Part shown: positions 49,245 to 57,539 of the stretch, in pieces
How the letters are laid out: every line of letters begins with the position of its first letter
How positions within the stretch are numbered: position 1 is the first letter of the stretch
NCBI RefSeq assembly: GCF_000422625.1
Contig: NZ_AUGK01000005.1
Span: 186,001 to 250,000, forward strand
Direction of reading: 5' to 3'
Origin: Adlercreutzia mucosicola DSM 19490
Lineage (GTDB): Bacteria; Actinomycetota; Coriobacteriia; Coriobacteriales; Eggerthellaceae
DNA length: 64,000 nucleotides
Program-made: the position numbers and the translations under genes
The notes under the pieces: generated by a model
Database searches by the model: none
Seen by the model: only the letters and a program-made list of their open reading frames with translations
Told to the model about the DNA's origin: nothing

Positions 49245-50132
49245 ATGGCCAATCAGAAATACGATGCGTTTCTCGCCGTCGCCCGCCGCGGCAGCTTCAA
49301 GGCAGCGGCCGAGGAATTGGGCTATACCCAGGCCGGTATCAGTTATCTCGTGAATGCCCTGGAAAAGGAGCTGGGCCTTACCCTGTTCCTGCGAGAATAC
49401 GGCGGCGTGCACCTCACCACCGAGGGCCGCGATATCCTCGAACTTGTGCAGGCGATCAACGCCGACGAGCAGGCCTTGGCCACCCGCGTACGCGAGCTCG
49501 CCCACCGCGAAGGGGGCCTTGTGCGCGTGGGCGCCTTCACGAGCGCCGCCATCGAGTGGTTCCCCGGAATCGCCAAGGCCTTCCTCGCCCGCTACCCCAA
49601 GATCGATCTGAAGCTGCTGTGCATCGACGACGAGGACGAGCTGGTGGACGCCGTATGGGAGGGCCGCGCCGACTGTGCCTTCTCCATCGCCCCCGACCGC
49701 CGCCACCTTGATGCCATAGCCCTGCACACCGACCCGCTACTCGTGGTGCTACCGCCCGACCACCCCCTGGCCGATGCGCCGGTCTTCCCCACCGAGGCTT
49801 TGGCGAGGGAGCCCTACGTGCAGCTCCAAGGCAACGCGCGGCCCTCGGAGATGGAGGCGCTGTTCGAGGCCAACGGCGTGACCCCCAACGTGCGCTTCAC
49901 CGTGGACTCCGACTACGGCGTCATGGCCATGGTCAGCGCTGGCTTGGGATTCTCGGTGCTGCCGAGCCTCATCCTGTCGCGGCCGCTATTCCCCTTGGCC
50001 GTGCTGGCCGCCGAGCGCGAATGCGCCCGCGAGATCTCGCTGGCCGTGCGATCCTGGGAGACGGCATCGGCCGCCACTCACGCCTTCGTGGAAACCGCCC
50101 AAGCCTGGGTGGCCGAACGCTACCCCGCCTGA
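49245..50132 (+). CDS. LysR-family transcriptional regulator
   Basis: This 295-residue regulator has the N-terminal winged HTH (YDAFLAVARRGSFKAAAEEL, TQAGISYLVNALEKELGLTLF) and a periplasmic-binding-protein-like effector domain (about 90-290; VRVGAFTSAAIEWFPGIAKAF, LVVLPPDHPLAD, DYGVMAMVSAGLGFSVLPSL). Start ATG 49245 follows AAAGGG at 6-7 nt. Divergent arrangement with an EamA exporter is the classic layout for LysR control of an adjacent transporter. The inducer is unknown. Confidence 0.93.
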   Translation: MANQKYDAFLAVARRGSFKAAAEELGYTQAGISYLVNALEKELGLTLFLREYGGVHLTTEGRDILELVQAINADEQALATRVRELAHREGGLVRVGAFTSAAIEWFPGIAKAFLARYPKIDLKLLCIDDEDELVDAVWEGRADCAFSIAPDRRHLDAIALHTDPLLVVLPPDHPLADAPVFPTEALAREPYVQLQGNARPSEMEALFEANGVTPNVRFTVDSDYGVMAMVSAGLGFSVLPSLILSRPLFPLAVLAAERECAREISLAVRSWETASAATHAFVETAQAWVAERYPA

Positions 50133-50286
50133 GCGCCGACGCAGCTGCCCCGCTCGCCCCTCCCGCGGGTTGCCGAAAGACCCCGCCTGCCAGCACCTGC
50201 CAGCGCCCGCCAGCGCCTGCCACCGCCTGTCAGCACCTGCGCCGCCTGCCAGCGCCTGCGTCGCCCCGACCTTCCCGTCTCCCAAG

Positions 50287-50404
50287 CGACCGAAATGACG
50301 TTTGGGCGAGCCGAAGAGGACACCCGAGTCCCGAAAAACTCGCTCAAACGTCATTTCGGTCGCTTCTGCGCGCCGCCACCCTCGCTCAAACGTTATTTTG
50401 GTCG
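50287..50404. repeat. Cluster 2 of the 24-bp repeat (three copies)
   Basis: Copies lie at 50287-50310 (+), 50339-50362 (-) and 50381-50404 (-). Copies 1 and 2 are nearly exact complements and form a strong hairpin around a 28-nt centre. Copy 3 overlaps the end of the sensor kinase gene and supplies its last codons and stop. Confidence 0.8.
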
Positions 50405-51318
50405 CCCGGCGCGGCCAGAGGGCCGGAAAGCGTGACGGTAAACGTATCGCCGTCGATGGCAGCCTGCAGGCTGAGGCCCAGAGCGTCGGCAAGGCTCGCC
50501 GCGATGGCCAGCCCCAGGCCGCTGCCCCCGGCACGGCGCGCCGCGTCGCCCCGATAGAAGCGCTCGAACAGGCGACCCGCCTCGATATCTTCCAACCCTT
50601 CCGCTTCGTTGGCCACAGAAAGGGCGAACTCCTCCCGGCCGCCCTCGCCTTTCCCCGTGCTGCGGCGCAATGCCACCCGCGGGGCGGCCGCGCCGTGGCG
50701 CAGCGCGTTGCCGAGAAGGTTGCCCACAATGCGGGCGAGAGCCTCACGGTCGGTGAATGCCACCACGTCCTCGTCGAGGGAGATATCGGGCTGCCACCGA
50801 CGCTCAGCGAAGGCGGGGTATCGCTCGGCCGCGCAGGCGGCCACCACATCGGCCACGTTTACCGGCTCGCGCACCAGCTCGAGGCCGCCGTCGTCGGCCT
50901 TGGCGTATTCGAACAGCGCGTCAACCAACCCGCGCATCGCCCCCAGACGCTCCACGGCGGCCGCCACGCACTCGTCGCGTTCGGCCGCAGTGCCGGCCAC
51001 GGTGTACAGCTGCAAGTAGCCCTGGGCGCCGGCCAAAGGCGTGCGCACATCGTGGGAGAACGAGGCCAGGTTCTCTTGGAGCACGCGCCGCTCTTCGGCA
51101 GCGCCCCGACGCACCTCGTAGGCCTCGTCGATGAGCTCGCTGGCCTCCCGAGCCAGCTCGCGCGCAGCCCCCGTGGGAAAGCGCAGCGTCAGGGGCCGCG
51201 CGCTCTGCCCGCGTGTCGCCAAGTTCCGCGCCATCTCCCGCATCTGCCGTTCCATCGCCACGGCGACGCCCAGCGACACGAGCGTCACCGTCGCGGCCAG
51301 CACAACCAACCAGATCAC
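50386..51318 (-). CDS. Small membrane sensor histidine kinase of the ABC exporter module
   Basis: This 310-residue kinase has one N-terminal membrane helix (IWLVVLAATVTLVSLGVAVA). Next come a helical region, the HisKA domain with phosphoacceptor His in LASFSHDVRTPLAGAQGYL (about 106) and the ATPase domain (NLLGNALRHGA, LFERFYRGD, GGSGLGLAIAASLADALGL). There is almost no extracellular sensing domain, as in BceS/LanK-type kinases that sense through their ABC partner. GTG 51318 has AAGGAGG 5 nt upstream and overlaps the permease stop (GTGA). The C-terminal residues DQNNV and the stop derive from a copy of the 24-bp repeat. Confidence 0.9.
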   Translation of the reverse strand: MIWLVVLAATVTLVSLGVAVAMERQMREMARNLATRGQSARPLTLRFPTGAARELAREASELIDEAYEVRRGAAEERRVLQENLASFSHDVRTPLAGAQGYLQLYTVAGTAAERDECVAAAVERLGAMRGLVDALFEYAKADDGGLELVREPVNVADVVAACAAERYPAFAERRWQPDISLDEDVVAFTDREALARIVGNLLGNALRHGAAAPRVALRRSTGKGEGGREEFALSVANEAEGLEDIEAGRLFERFYRGDAARRAGGSGLGLAIAASLADALGLSLQAAIDGDTFTVTLSGPLAAPGDQNNV

Positions 51319-52115
51319 AGCGCCCTCCTTCGCAGAACCGCCCAGCACAACCCCGCCGCAGCCGCCAACCATCCCAGCAGCGGCAATATATCGAAGGCAC
51401 CGGGCGTGACGCCCTCGATGGATAGCTGCCCCAGCTGCGCTGCGGGCATCGCGGCAATGAGCGGCCGCAGGACCTCTTCGCACCCGAGCGCCCAGGAAAT
51501 GCTCAGAAGCGCCGTGGACGCTACCCCGCCGGAGAGAAGGACCGCGACCAGGGCGCCCCAGCCCGTTCGCCCCGTGGCAGCCACCACGGCAAGGACCACC
51601 AGGGCGTAAGTCGCCGCGATGATCATCAGCTCCAGCGCCCAGCGCCCGAAGCGACCGCCATCCACCCAAACGCCCAGACCCGGGTTCGGCAGCAAGCCCG
51701 CCCAGGTTGCCGCCATGGCCGCTGCCAGAAAGATCATCGCGGACAGGAGGACGATGCACAGCGCGCTGATCACATAGGCCGCCCGGAAATGCGGCCCCGC
51801 GGCCAACAGGCGCGTCCCGCGAAAGCGAAAGTCGTCGCCAAAGAAACCCGCGCTCAGCAGCGCGATGATCAGCGCAAGGAGCTGCGGTGTCCAGAACTCG
51901 CCCATTACCGCCTCAACATCCATGGTCATCGAGACCATCGCCGCGGGGCTGTGCTGTGCGAGCAGCGGAATGTTGCGATAGGCCTCCTCGTACAGCCCGC
52001 GCTCGGTCACCTGCAGCGAGGCCACGAGCACCACGCCCGCGAACACTGCGAGCAGCCCCCAGAAAGCGCGATTCCGCATCAGCCGAAACCACTGGGCGCG
52101 CACGAGGTTAATCAT
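51315..52115 (-). CDS. ABC transporter permease (second of pair)
   Basis: This 266-residue membrane protein has six predicted helices and begins MINLVRAQWFRLMRNRAFWG, very like the other permease (GNLVRAQWFRLL). Layout and size match LanFEG-type lantibiotic immunity or bacitracin-type ABC-2 permeases. ATG 52115 matches the homologous start of the paralogue. It is coupled to the kinase gene downstream by a GTGA overlap. Transported substrate is unknown, and peptide antibiotic protection is an inference from context. Confidence 0.82.
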   Translation of the reverse strand: MINLVRAQWFRLMRNRAFWGLLAVFAGVVLVASLQVTERGLYEEAYRNIPLLAQHSPAAMVSMTMDVEAVMGEFWTPQLLALIIALLSAGFFGDDFRFRGTRLLAAGPHFRAAYVISALCIVLLSAMIFLAAAMAATWAGLLPNPGLGVWVDGGRFGRWALELMIIAATYALVVLAVVAATGRTGWGALVAVLLSGGVASTALLSISWALGCEEVLRPLIAAMPAAQLGQLSIEGVTPGAFDILPLLGWLAAAAGLCWAVLRRRAL

Positions 52116-52181
52116 CGCGCCCACCACCCTCCTGGGCACACGCCGCACGGCGCCCCAACGGCGCAGGTCCCAGCCGCCCGC

Positions 52182-52949
52182 TCACGATTGCCTCAGCTCT
52201 TTGCGGTTCAGAGCGGCCGCGATGATGATCACGCTCGCGACCAAGACCAAGGCCAGATCGGCGAACCACCACGGCTCGATCGGCGCGCCGTTCAGAAGCG
52301 ACAAGCGCAGGGCCGTCAGCGTCAGCGGCAGCACGCCCTCAGTCACGAAAGAGGCCAGCGGTGCCGGCAGACCGACCGCCGCTGCCTGGCAGAACCAGTA
52401 CCCCAACCCGGAAGTCAGCAGCGTCGCTGCGACAACGGCCGTCGTCAGAGGCGCCCAGGGCACCACCACCGTCACCGCAACTGCCACGACAGAGAAAGCG
52501 GTCGCCAGAAGCGACGCCACGAGCCACCAGGCCGCCAGCTCGCCTATATCGAAGGCAACAGGGGCTCCGCCCATGAGCCCGTAGACCACTCCGGTCACCA
52601 CGGCGCCCAGCAGCATGGCGCCCAGGGCACACCCGAAGGTCACCACGAGCGCGGATAGCGCCCACGCCCTGCGCGAGCCCTTTCCCACCATGAGGTTGCG
52701 CACGGTGCCGTACTGAAAGTCCTCTGCGAAGAACGCCGCCAGGTACAGCGCGACGAACACGCAGTACACCTCTACCACCGAGGCGCGACCGAGCACCGCG
52801 CGGAAGGTGCCGCAATCATCCCAATAGGCCGTGAACTGCACGACGACGAAACCGGCCACCGCGACCAAGGTCAGCGCGAACAGGCCGCTGCTCGACCCGT
52901 GAAGCAGCCGAAACCACTGGGCGCGCACGAGGTTACCCACGGTTCTCAC
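52182..52949 (-). CDS. ABC transporter permease (first of pair)
   Basis: This 255-residue six-helix permease shares with its neighbour the opening LVRAQWFRL and the segment FAEDFQYGTVRNLMVGKG, which in the neighbour reads FGDDFRFRGTRLLAAG, the typical ABC-2/LanE element facing the ATPase. GTG 52949 overlaps the ATPase end by 17 nt. The in-frame GTG at 52939 is an alternative with a GGTGAG site. Both permeases probably form a heterodimer served by the upstream ATPase. Confidence 0.82.
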   Translation of the reverse strand: MRTVGNLVRAQWFRLLHGSSSGLFALTLVAVAGFVVVQFTAYWDDCGTFRAVLGRASVVEVYCVFVALYLAAFFAEDFQYGTVRNLMVGKGSRRAWALSALVVTFGCALGAMLLGAVVTGVVYGLMGGAPVAFDIGELAAWWLVASLLATAFSVVAVAVTVVVPWAPLTTAVVAATLLTSGLGYWFCQAAAVGLPAPLASFVTEGVLPLTLTALRLSLLNGAPIEPWWFADLALVLVASVIIIAAALNRKELRQS

Positions 52950-53874
52950 CGCCCCGCGTTCCGCGCACGGCGCCGGTGCCGCCCATGAGCTCTACGAAGT
53001 AGTCCTCGATGTCGCGCGCGTGCACGTACAGGCCGCTCACGGGCACGCCGGCCTCCAAGAGCAGGCGGCCCACTTTCTCGGCTTCCACCGCCCCGGTCAC
53101 GCGGATGGCGTCGTCGGGCATCACCGTGAAACACGCCTCGGGACACGCCTGTTCCAGCACGGTGAGGGCCCGGGGCGCATCGGCCGTCTCCACGCACAGG
53201 TAATCGGCGCAGGCCTCCTCCACCTCGGCGGCGGTCATCTCGGCCACCAGGCGGCCGGCGCGGATAACACCGTAGCGCGTCACCGTGCGCTCCAGCTGGT
53301 CGAGCACGTGCGAGCTGATCACGATGGCCGTCCCGCGCTCCTCGGCGGCGCTCGTCAGCAGGCGGCGCACCAGGCGCACCCCCTCGGGATCGAGGCCGTT
53401 GAAGGGCTCGTCCAAAAGCAGCACGTCGGGCCGGCCCACCAGCGCCAAGGCCAGTCCCAGCCGTTGCTTCATACCGAGCGAGTAGCCTTTCGCCCGGTCG
53501 CGGCCGGCCTCGCCCAGCCCCACGGCCTCCACCATCTCGGTCGCGGCGCGCTTCGGGTCGGGCAGCCCCTGGGCGATGGCCCGCACCGTCACGTTCTGCA
53601 CGCCGGTAAGCGCCGGATTGACGGCCGGGTGCTCGATGAGGCACCCGATGCGCGAGCTCGTCTGGCAGGGACCGAGCGCCTCGCCGCACACCTCCACCGT
53701 GCCGGCCGTGGGGGCCAGATACCCGGCGATCATCTTCAGCAGCGTGGATTTGCCCGCGCCGTTGCGACCGACGAGCCCGTAGATGTCGCCGGGCTGCAGG
53801 GCCAGCGACACGGCATCCACGGCGCGCTTGCCGCGGAAGGCCCGCGTCAGATCGGTGCAGCGCAATGCGTCCAT
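52933..53874 (-). CDS. ABC transporter ATP-binding protein (LanF/BcrA-like)
   Basis: This 313-residue ATPase powers the two adjacent permeases. It has Walker A GLVGRNGAGKSTLLKM (about 40-55), a Q-loop region, the signature YSLGMKQRLGLALAL, Walker B DVLLLDEPFNGLDPEG and switch His in VISSHVLDQLE. The C-terminal 85 residues form the extra domain seen in BcrA/LanF-type drug and peptide exporters. ATG 53874 has AAAGGA 7-8 nt upstream. It lies 99 nt after the response regulator gene. Confidence 0.93.
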   Translation of the reverse strand: MDALRCTDLTRAFRGKRAVDAVSLALQPGDIYGLVGRNGAGKSTLLKMIAGYLAPTAGTVEVCGEALGPCQTSSRIGCLIEHPAVNPALTGVQNVTVRAIAQGLPDPKRAATEMVEAVGLGEAGRDRAKGYSLGMKQRLGLALALVGRPDVLLLDEPFNGLDPEGVRLVRRLLTSAAEERGTAIVISSHVLDQLERTVTRYGVIRAGRLVAEMTAAEVEEACADYLCVETADAPRALTVLEQACPEACFTVMPDDAIRVTGAVEAEKVGRLLLEAGVPVSGLYVHARDIEDYFVELMGGTGAVRGTRGGENRG

Positions 53875-53973
53875 AGTCGCGTCCTTTCTCCTAGGTGTCA
53901 TGGTGCCATTCATCCTAGAGGCCGCGTTTTCAGAAACCTCCGGCGAAGTTCCAAGAAAGTTCCAAGATCGGGC

Positions 53974-54696
53974 CTAGACCCCGTCGCGCAACTTGAAACC
54001 GACGCCCCAGACGGTTTCCAGGTAGTCCTCGGTGCCCGTGGGGCGCAGTTTGGCGCGGACGTTGCCGATATGGGTGGCGACGGTCTTGTCCTCCAGGGCG
54101 ACCTCGTCGCCGGCGGCCGCCGCCGACAGGCTGCGCTTGGTATGCACGCGGCGCGGCTCGGCCATGAGCGCGCGGACGATCTCGTACTCGGTGCGCGTCA
54201 GGCGCACGGGAATCCCGGCCGCGGTGAAGCGACGGGCCGCCCCGTCCAGCTCCCAAGCACCGAAGCGCAGCGGCGGGGCGACCGCGCCAGCAGAAGGAGA
54301 AGGAACAGACGCTGCGCGGGCGGTCGAAGCGCTGCGGCGCAGCACCGCCTCGCAGCGGGCCAGCAGCTCTTCCAGATCGAAGGGCTTCGTAAGGTAGTCG
54401 TCGGCGCCGATGCGCAGCAAATCAACCCGATCGGCCACCGTAGCCCGGGCCGACAGCACGATAGCGGGAACGCCTCGCCCCCGGGCATCGGCGACCACCT
54501 CCTCCCCCGACGCGCCGGGCAGCATAAGATCGGTGACGATCAGGTCGAAGGTCGCACCGCCCGCGAGGTGCATCAGCCCCTCGGTGCCCGAGAAGGCCGC
54601 CGTGCACATCGCGCCGGCCTTCTCCAAATAGGAGCAGACGACGCGGTTGATGGCCGCATCGTCCTCCACCACCAGTATGCGCGCGCCGGCCACCAC
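53974..54696 (-). CDS. OmpR-family response regulator
   Basis: This 240-residue regulator has a receiver domain with ILVVEDDAAINRVV, phosphoacceptor Asp in FDLIVTDLMLPGASGEE (about 53), VLSARATVADR and DDYLTKPFDLEELLAR. An Ala/Ser/Pro linker follows, then a winged-helix DNA-binding domain (RLTRTEYEIVRALMAEPRRV, ATHIGNVRAKLRPTGTEDYLETVWGVGFKL in part). It starts at GTG 54696, 3 nt after the pepP stop, so it can be read from the aro-pepP mRNA as well. Its partner kinase lies at the end of the same module. Confidence 0.93.
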   Translation of the reverse strand: MVAGARILVVEDDAAINRVVCSYLEKAGAMCTAAFSGTEGLMHLAGGATFDLIVTDLMLPGASGEEVVADARGRGVPAIVLSARATVADRVDLLRIGADDYLTKPFDLEELLARCEAVLRRSASTARAASVPSPSAGAVAPPLRFGAWELDGAARRFTAAGIPVRLTRTEYEIVRALMAEPRRVHTKRSLSAAAAGDEVALEDKTVATHIGNVRAKLRPTGTEDYLETVWGVGFKLRDGV

Positions 54697-54699
54697 GGC

Positions 54700-55848
54700 C
54701 TAGATGACCACCATATCATGGGTCGACTTCGTGAACACCTCGAAGCCGTTCTCGGTGATGACGCCGAAGTCCTCCAGGCGCATGCCGAACTTCCCCGCCA
54801 CGTAGATGCCCGGCTCCACGGTGACCACGTTGCCCGCGACGAGCGGCTCCTCGTTGCGCAGCGACAGCACCGGCTCCTCGTGGATCTCGAGCCCCACGCC
54901 GTGGCCGAGCCCATGGCCCATGGCCCCGGCGAAACCGCCCTCGGCCAGCACCGCCTCGGCCCGCTCGTGGGCCTCCTTGCCCGTGACACCGGGGCGCAGC
55001 ATCGCCTCCACGGCCTCGTTGGCCGCGCGCACCGCATCCCAGGCCGCGCGCAGCTGGCTGTCGGGCTCGCCGACGAACACCGTGCGCGTCATATCGGAGC
55101 AGTAGCCGTAGGATTTCGCCCCGAAATCGAGCACCACGCACTGGCCGGCCTCCAGCATGGCCACGCCCGGCACCGCATGGGGATTCGCCGCGTTGGCGCC
55201 CGTGGCCACGATGGAGGCGAAGGCCAGCCCCTCGGCCCCGTGGCGCAGCATCCACTCGTCCAGCTCCAGCTGAATCTCGCGTTCCGTCATGCCGGGGCGC
55301 ATGAACTCCACGATATGGGCGAAGGCCCCGTCGGTGATGGACTGGGCCCCTTTCATGCGGGCCACCTCGTAGCGTTCCTTCACCGACCGCAGCCGGCGCA
55401 CCACCCCGTCGGTCTCGCCCATGGGGAAATCGGTCGGGAAGGCCTTCTGCAGGGCGCGGTACTCAGCCAGGGTGATGGTGTCCTCGATCTGCAGCTCGGC
55501 CCCGGGCATGCCGTGGAGCCACGAGCCGTTCCACTGCCGCGCCACGAAGGAAGCGTGGCTCTCGCGAGTGTCGTCCACCCGGATGGGCGTGCGCCGGGCC
55601 GCCTGCTCGCAGGCCTTCACGTAGCGGGAGTCGGTGTGCAGCACTACCCGGTCGGGGGCCACGTACAGGGCGTGGGCGCCCTCGTCGTCGAACACGCCGT
55701 CGAAGGCGGTGAGCCAACGGATATTGGCGGTGTCGCGCACTAAAATGGGCGAAGGGCGCCCGTCGCGGCGCTGGTTCATCGCGCGCAGCAACTGGCCCAC
55801 ATGCCACTCGCAGGCCACCGGGTTGTGCAGTTCATCGAAGACGGTCAT
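54700..55848 (-). CDS. pepP: M24-family Xaa-Pro aminopeptidase
   Basis: This metallopeptidase removes N-terminal residues before proline. The 382 residues have a creatinase-like N-terminal domain (about 1-140) and the pita-bread catalytic domain. Its five metal ligands can be seen as Asp in VVLDFGAKS and SDMTRTVF, His in GHGLGHGVGLEIHEEP, and Glu in TVEPGIYV and MRLEDFGV. The ATG at 55848 has AAAGGA 6 nt upstream. It follows aroQ, the usual Gram-positive order, in which efp normally comes next. Confidence 0.94.
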   Translation of the reverse strand: MTVFDELHNPVACEWHVGQLLRAMNQRRDGRPSPILVRDTANIRWLTAFDGVFDDEGAHALYVAPDRVVLHTDSRYVKACEQAARRTPIRVDDTRESHASFVARQWNGSWLHGMPGAELQIEDTITLAEYRALQKAFPTDFPMGETDGVVRRLRSVKERYEVARMKGAQSITDGAFAHIVEFMRPGMTEREIQLELDEWMLRHGAEGLAFASIVATGANAANPHAVPGVAMLEAGQCVVLDFGAKSYGYCSDMTRTVFVGEPDSQLRAAWDAVRAANEAVEAMLRPGVTGKEAHERAEAVLAEGGFAGAMGHGLGHGVGLEIHEEPVLSLRNEEPLVAGNVVTVEPGIYVAGKFGMRLEDFGVITENGFEVFTKSTHDMVVI

Positions 55849-55928
55849 GGTTGTCCTTTCCCAACAGAGTAAACGTAGGCCGTTGCGGAGGCGGGGGCGT
55901 CCCGCCGCCCTCCCGACCTACCTTACCG

Positions 55929-56366
55929 TTATTCGCTCGCCTCTTCCAACAGCATATCCAGCGCGCGCAGGTAACCTTCCTTGCCGAGGCCCTTCACCTG
56001 GCCCACGCAGGCCGGGGCGATCACCGAGATGCGGCGGAACTCCTCGCGCTGGGAGATATCCGACAGATGGATCTCCACCACCGGCACGTCGATGCACTCC
56101 ACCGCGTCGTGGAGCGCGTAGGAGTAGTGGGTGTGGGCGCCCGGGTTGTACACGATGCCGTCGTAGCGGCCGTGGGCCTCGTGCAGCTTGTCCACCAGGG
56201 CCCCCTCGTGGTTCGACTGGAAGCAGTCCACCTGGGCGCCGTGATGGGCCCCATAGGCCACCACCATGGCCTCGATAGCGGCCAGGGTGTCGGTGCCGTA
56301 GAACTTCGGGTCGCGGTGCCCCAGCATGTTCAGGTTGGGGCCGTTCATCAGCAGGATCTTCTTCAC
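55929..56366 (-). CDS. aroQ: Type II 3-dehydroquinate dehydratase
   Basis: AroQ converts 3-dehydroquinate to 3-dehydroshikimate. The 145 residues open with KKILLMNGPNLNMLGHRDPKFYG, where NGPNLNLLG is the family signature and the Tyr is catalytic. They contain CFQSNHEGALVDKLH, YNPGAHTHYSYALHDAV, with the second catalytic His region in EIHLSDISQREEFR. GTG 56366 is chosen, with AAAGG 8 nt upstream. It lies between aroB and pepP in the shikimate operon. Confidence 0.95.
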   Translation of the reverse strand: MKKILLMNGPNLNMLGHRDPKFYGTDTLAAIEAMVVAYGAHHGAQVDCFQSNHEGALVDKLHEAHGRYDGIVYNPGAHTHYSYALHDAVECIDVPVVEIHLSDISQREEFRRISVIAPACVGQVKGLGKEGYLRALDMLLEEASE

Positions 56367-56429
56367 TTCGATGCCTTTCTCGCACACGGTGCGCCGCGCC
56401 CGATGCCGGGCGCTCGCACCAAGCGCACG

Positions 56430-57539
56430 CTACTTCGACGCCTCCCAGGCGCGCAGATGCTCCAAGATGACAGCGTCGTCCACTCCCGCAAGTTCCCAGG
56501 CGCCGACGTCGCGGGGCATGACGAAGCGCACCTGGCCGCCGCGGGTCTTCTTGTCGCGCTTCATGGCGGCAAGCATCTCCTCGGCCGGCGCCGACCAGGC
56601 CAGCGAAGGCAGCCCCAGACCGTCCAGCAGCTCGCCCTGGGCCTCTACCAACTCGGGCGGCGTGCCGACCACGTCTGCCCCCAGGCGCGCGGCGAAGCGC
56701 ATGCCCTCGGCCACGGCCGCCCCGTGGGAGAACGTGCCGAAGCCAGCCAGCGCCTCCACGGCATGACCCAAGGTGTGGCCGTAGTTCAAACACTCGCGCA
56801 CCCCGCGGCTCTCGGTCTTGTCGGCGGCCACCACGTTGGCCTTGAACACCACCGAGCGCGCGATGGCCTCGGCCACCACGGCGTCGGCGCGGGCCACCAT
56901 AGCCTCGGCATGATCCATCATCCAGAAGAAGAACTCGTCGGAATCGATGACCGCCGCCTTGGCGATCTCGGCGCAGCCGCAGGCCCATTCGCGCTCATCC
57001 AGCGTGGCCAGGGTGGCGGTGCAGGCGGCCACATAGGCCGGCTGCTTGAAGGTGCCCACGAGGTTCTTCCCCGCCTCCAGGTTCACGCCGGTCTTGCCCC
57101 CCACCGAAGAATCCACCATGGCCAGAAGCGTGGTGGGCACCTGCACGAAGGGGATGCCGCGCATGTAGGTGGAGGCGACGAAACCGGCCAGGTCGCCCAC
57201 GACACCGCCGCCGAGGGCCACCACGGCGCAGTCGCGGGTAAGGCCCAAGGCCGCCATGGCGTTCCACACCTCGCCGGCCACGGCCACAGACTTGGCCTCC
57301 TCGCCGGCCGGCACCACCACGTCGCTCACGCGGAAGCCCGCGATCTTCAGCGAGGCCTTGGCCGCGTCCAGATACAGCGGAGCCACGTTCGTATCGGTCA
57401 GGATCAGCAGATGGGGCGCGTCGGCCACCGCGGGCAGGCGCTTCAGCGAGGTGCCGAGCCCCTCCAGCACCGCATCGCCGATGCGCACGTCGTAGGGCAC
57501 TTCGCCCGGGATGTTGACGACTACTTTGGTTGCGGGCAC
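56430..57539 (-). CDS. aroB: 3-dehydroquinate synthase
   Basis: AroB cyclises DAHP to 3-dehydroquinate using NAD+ and a metal. The 369 residues have VALGGGVVGDLAGFVASTYMRG (NAD site), VPTTLLAMVDSSVGGKTGVN, KNLVGTFKQP, and metal ligands in CAEIAKAAVI (Glu) and LNYGHTLGHAVEAL (His). GTG 57539 has GGAGG 7 nt upstream and lies inside the end of aroK, so the two overlap by 19 nt. Confidence 0.97.
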   Translation of the reverse strand: MPATKVVVNIPGEVPYDVRIGDAVLEGLGTSLKRLPAVADAPHLLILTDTNVAPLYLDAAKASLKIAGFRVSDVVVPAGEEAKSVAVAGEVWNAMAALGLTRDCAVVALGGGVVGDLAGFVASTYMRGIPFVQVPTTLLAMVDSSVGGKTGVNLEAGKNLVGTFKQPAYVAACTATLATLDEREWACGCAEIAKAAVIDSDEFFFWMMDHAEAMVARADAVVAEAIARSVVFKANVVAADKTESRGVRECLNYGHTLGHAVEALAGFGTFSHGAAVAEGMRFAARLGADVVGTPPELVEAQGELLDGLGLPSLAWSAPAEEMLAAMKRDKKTRGGQVRFVMPRDVGAWELAGVDDAVILEHLRAWEASK

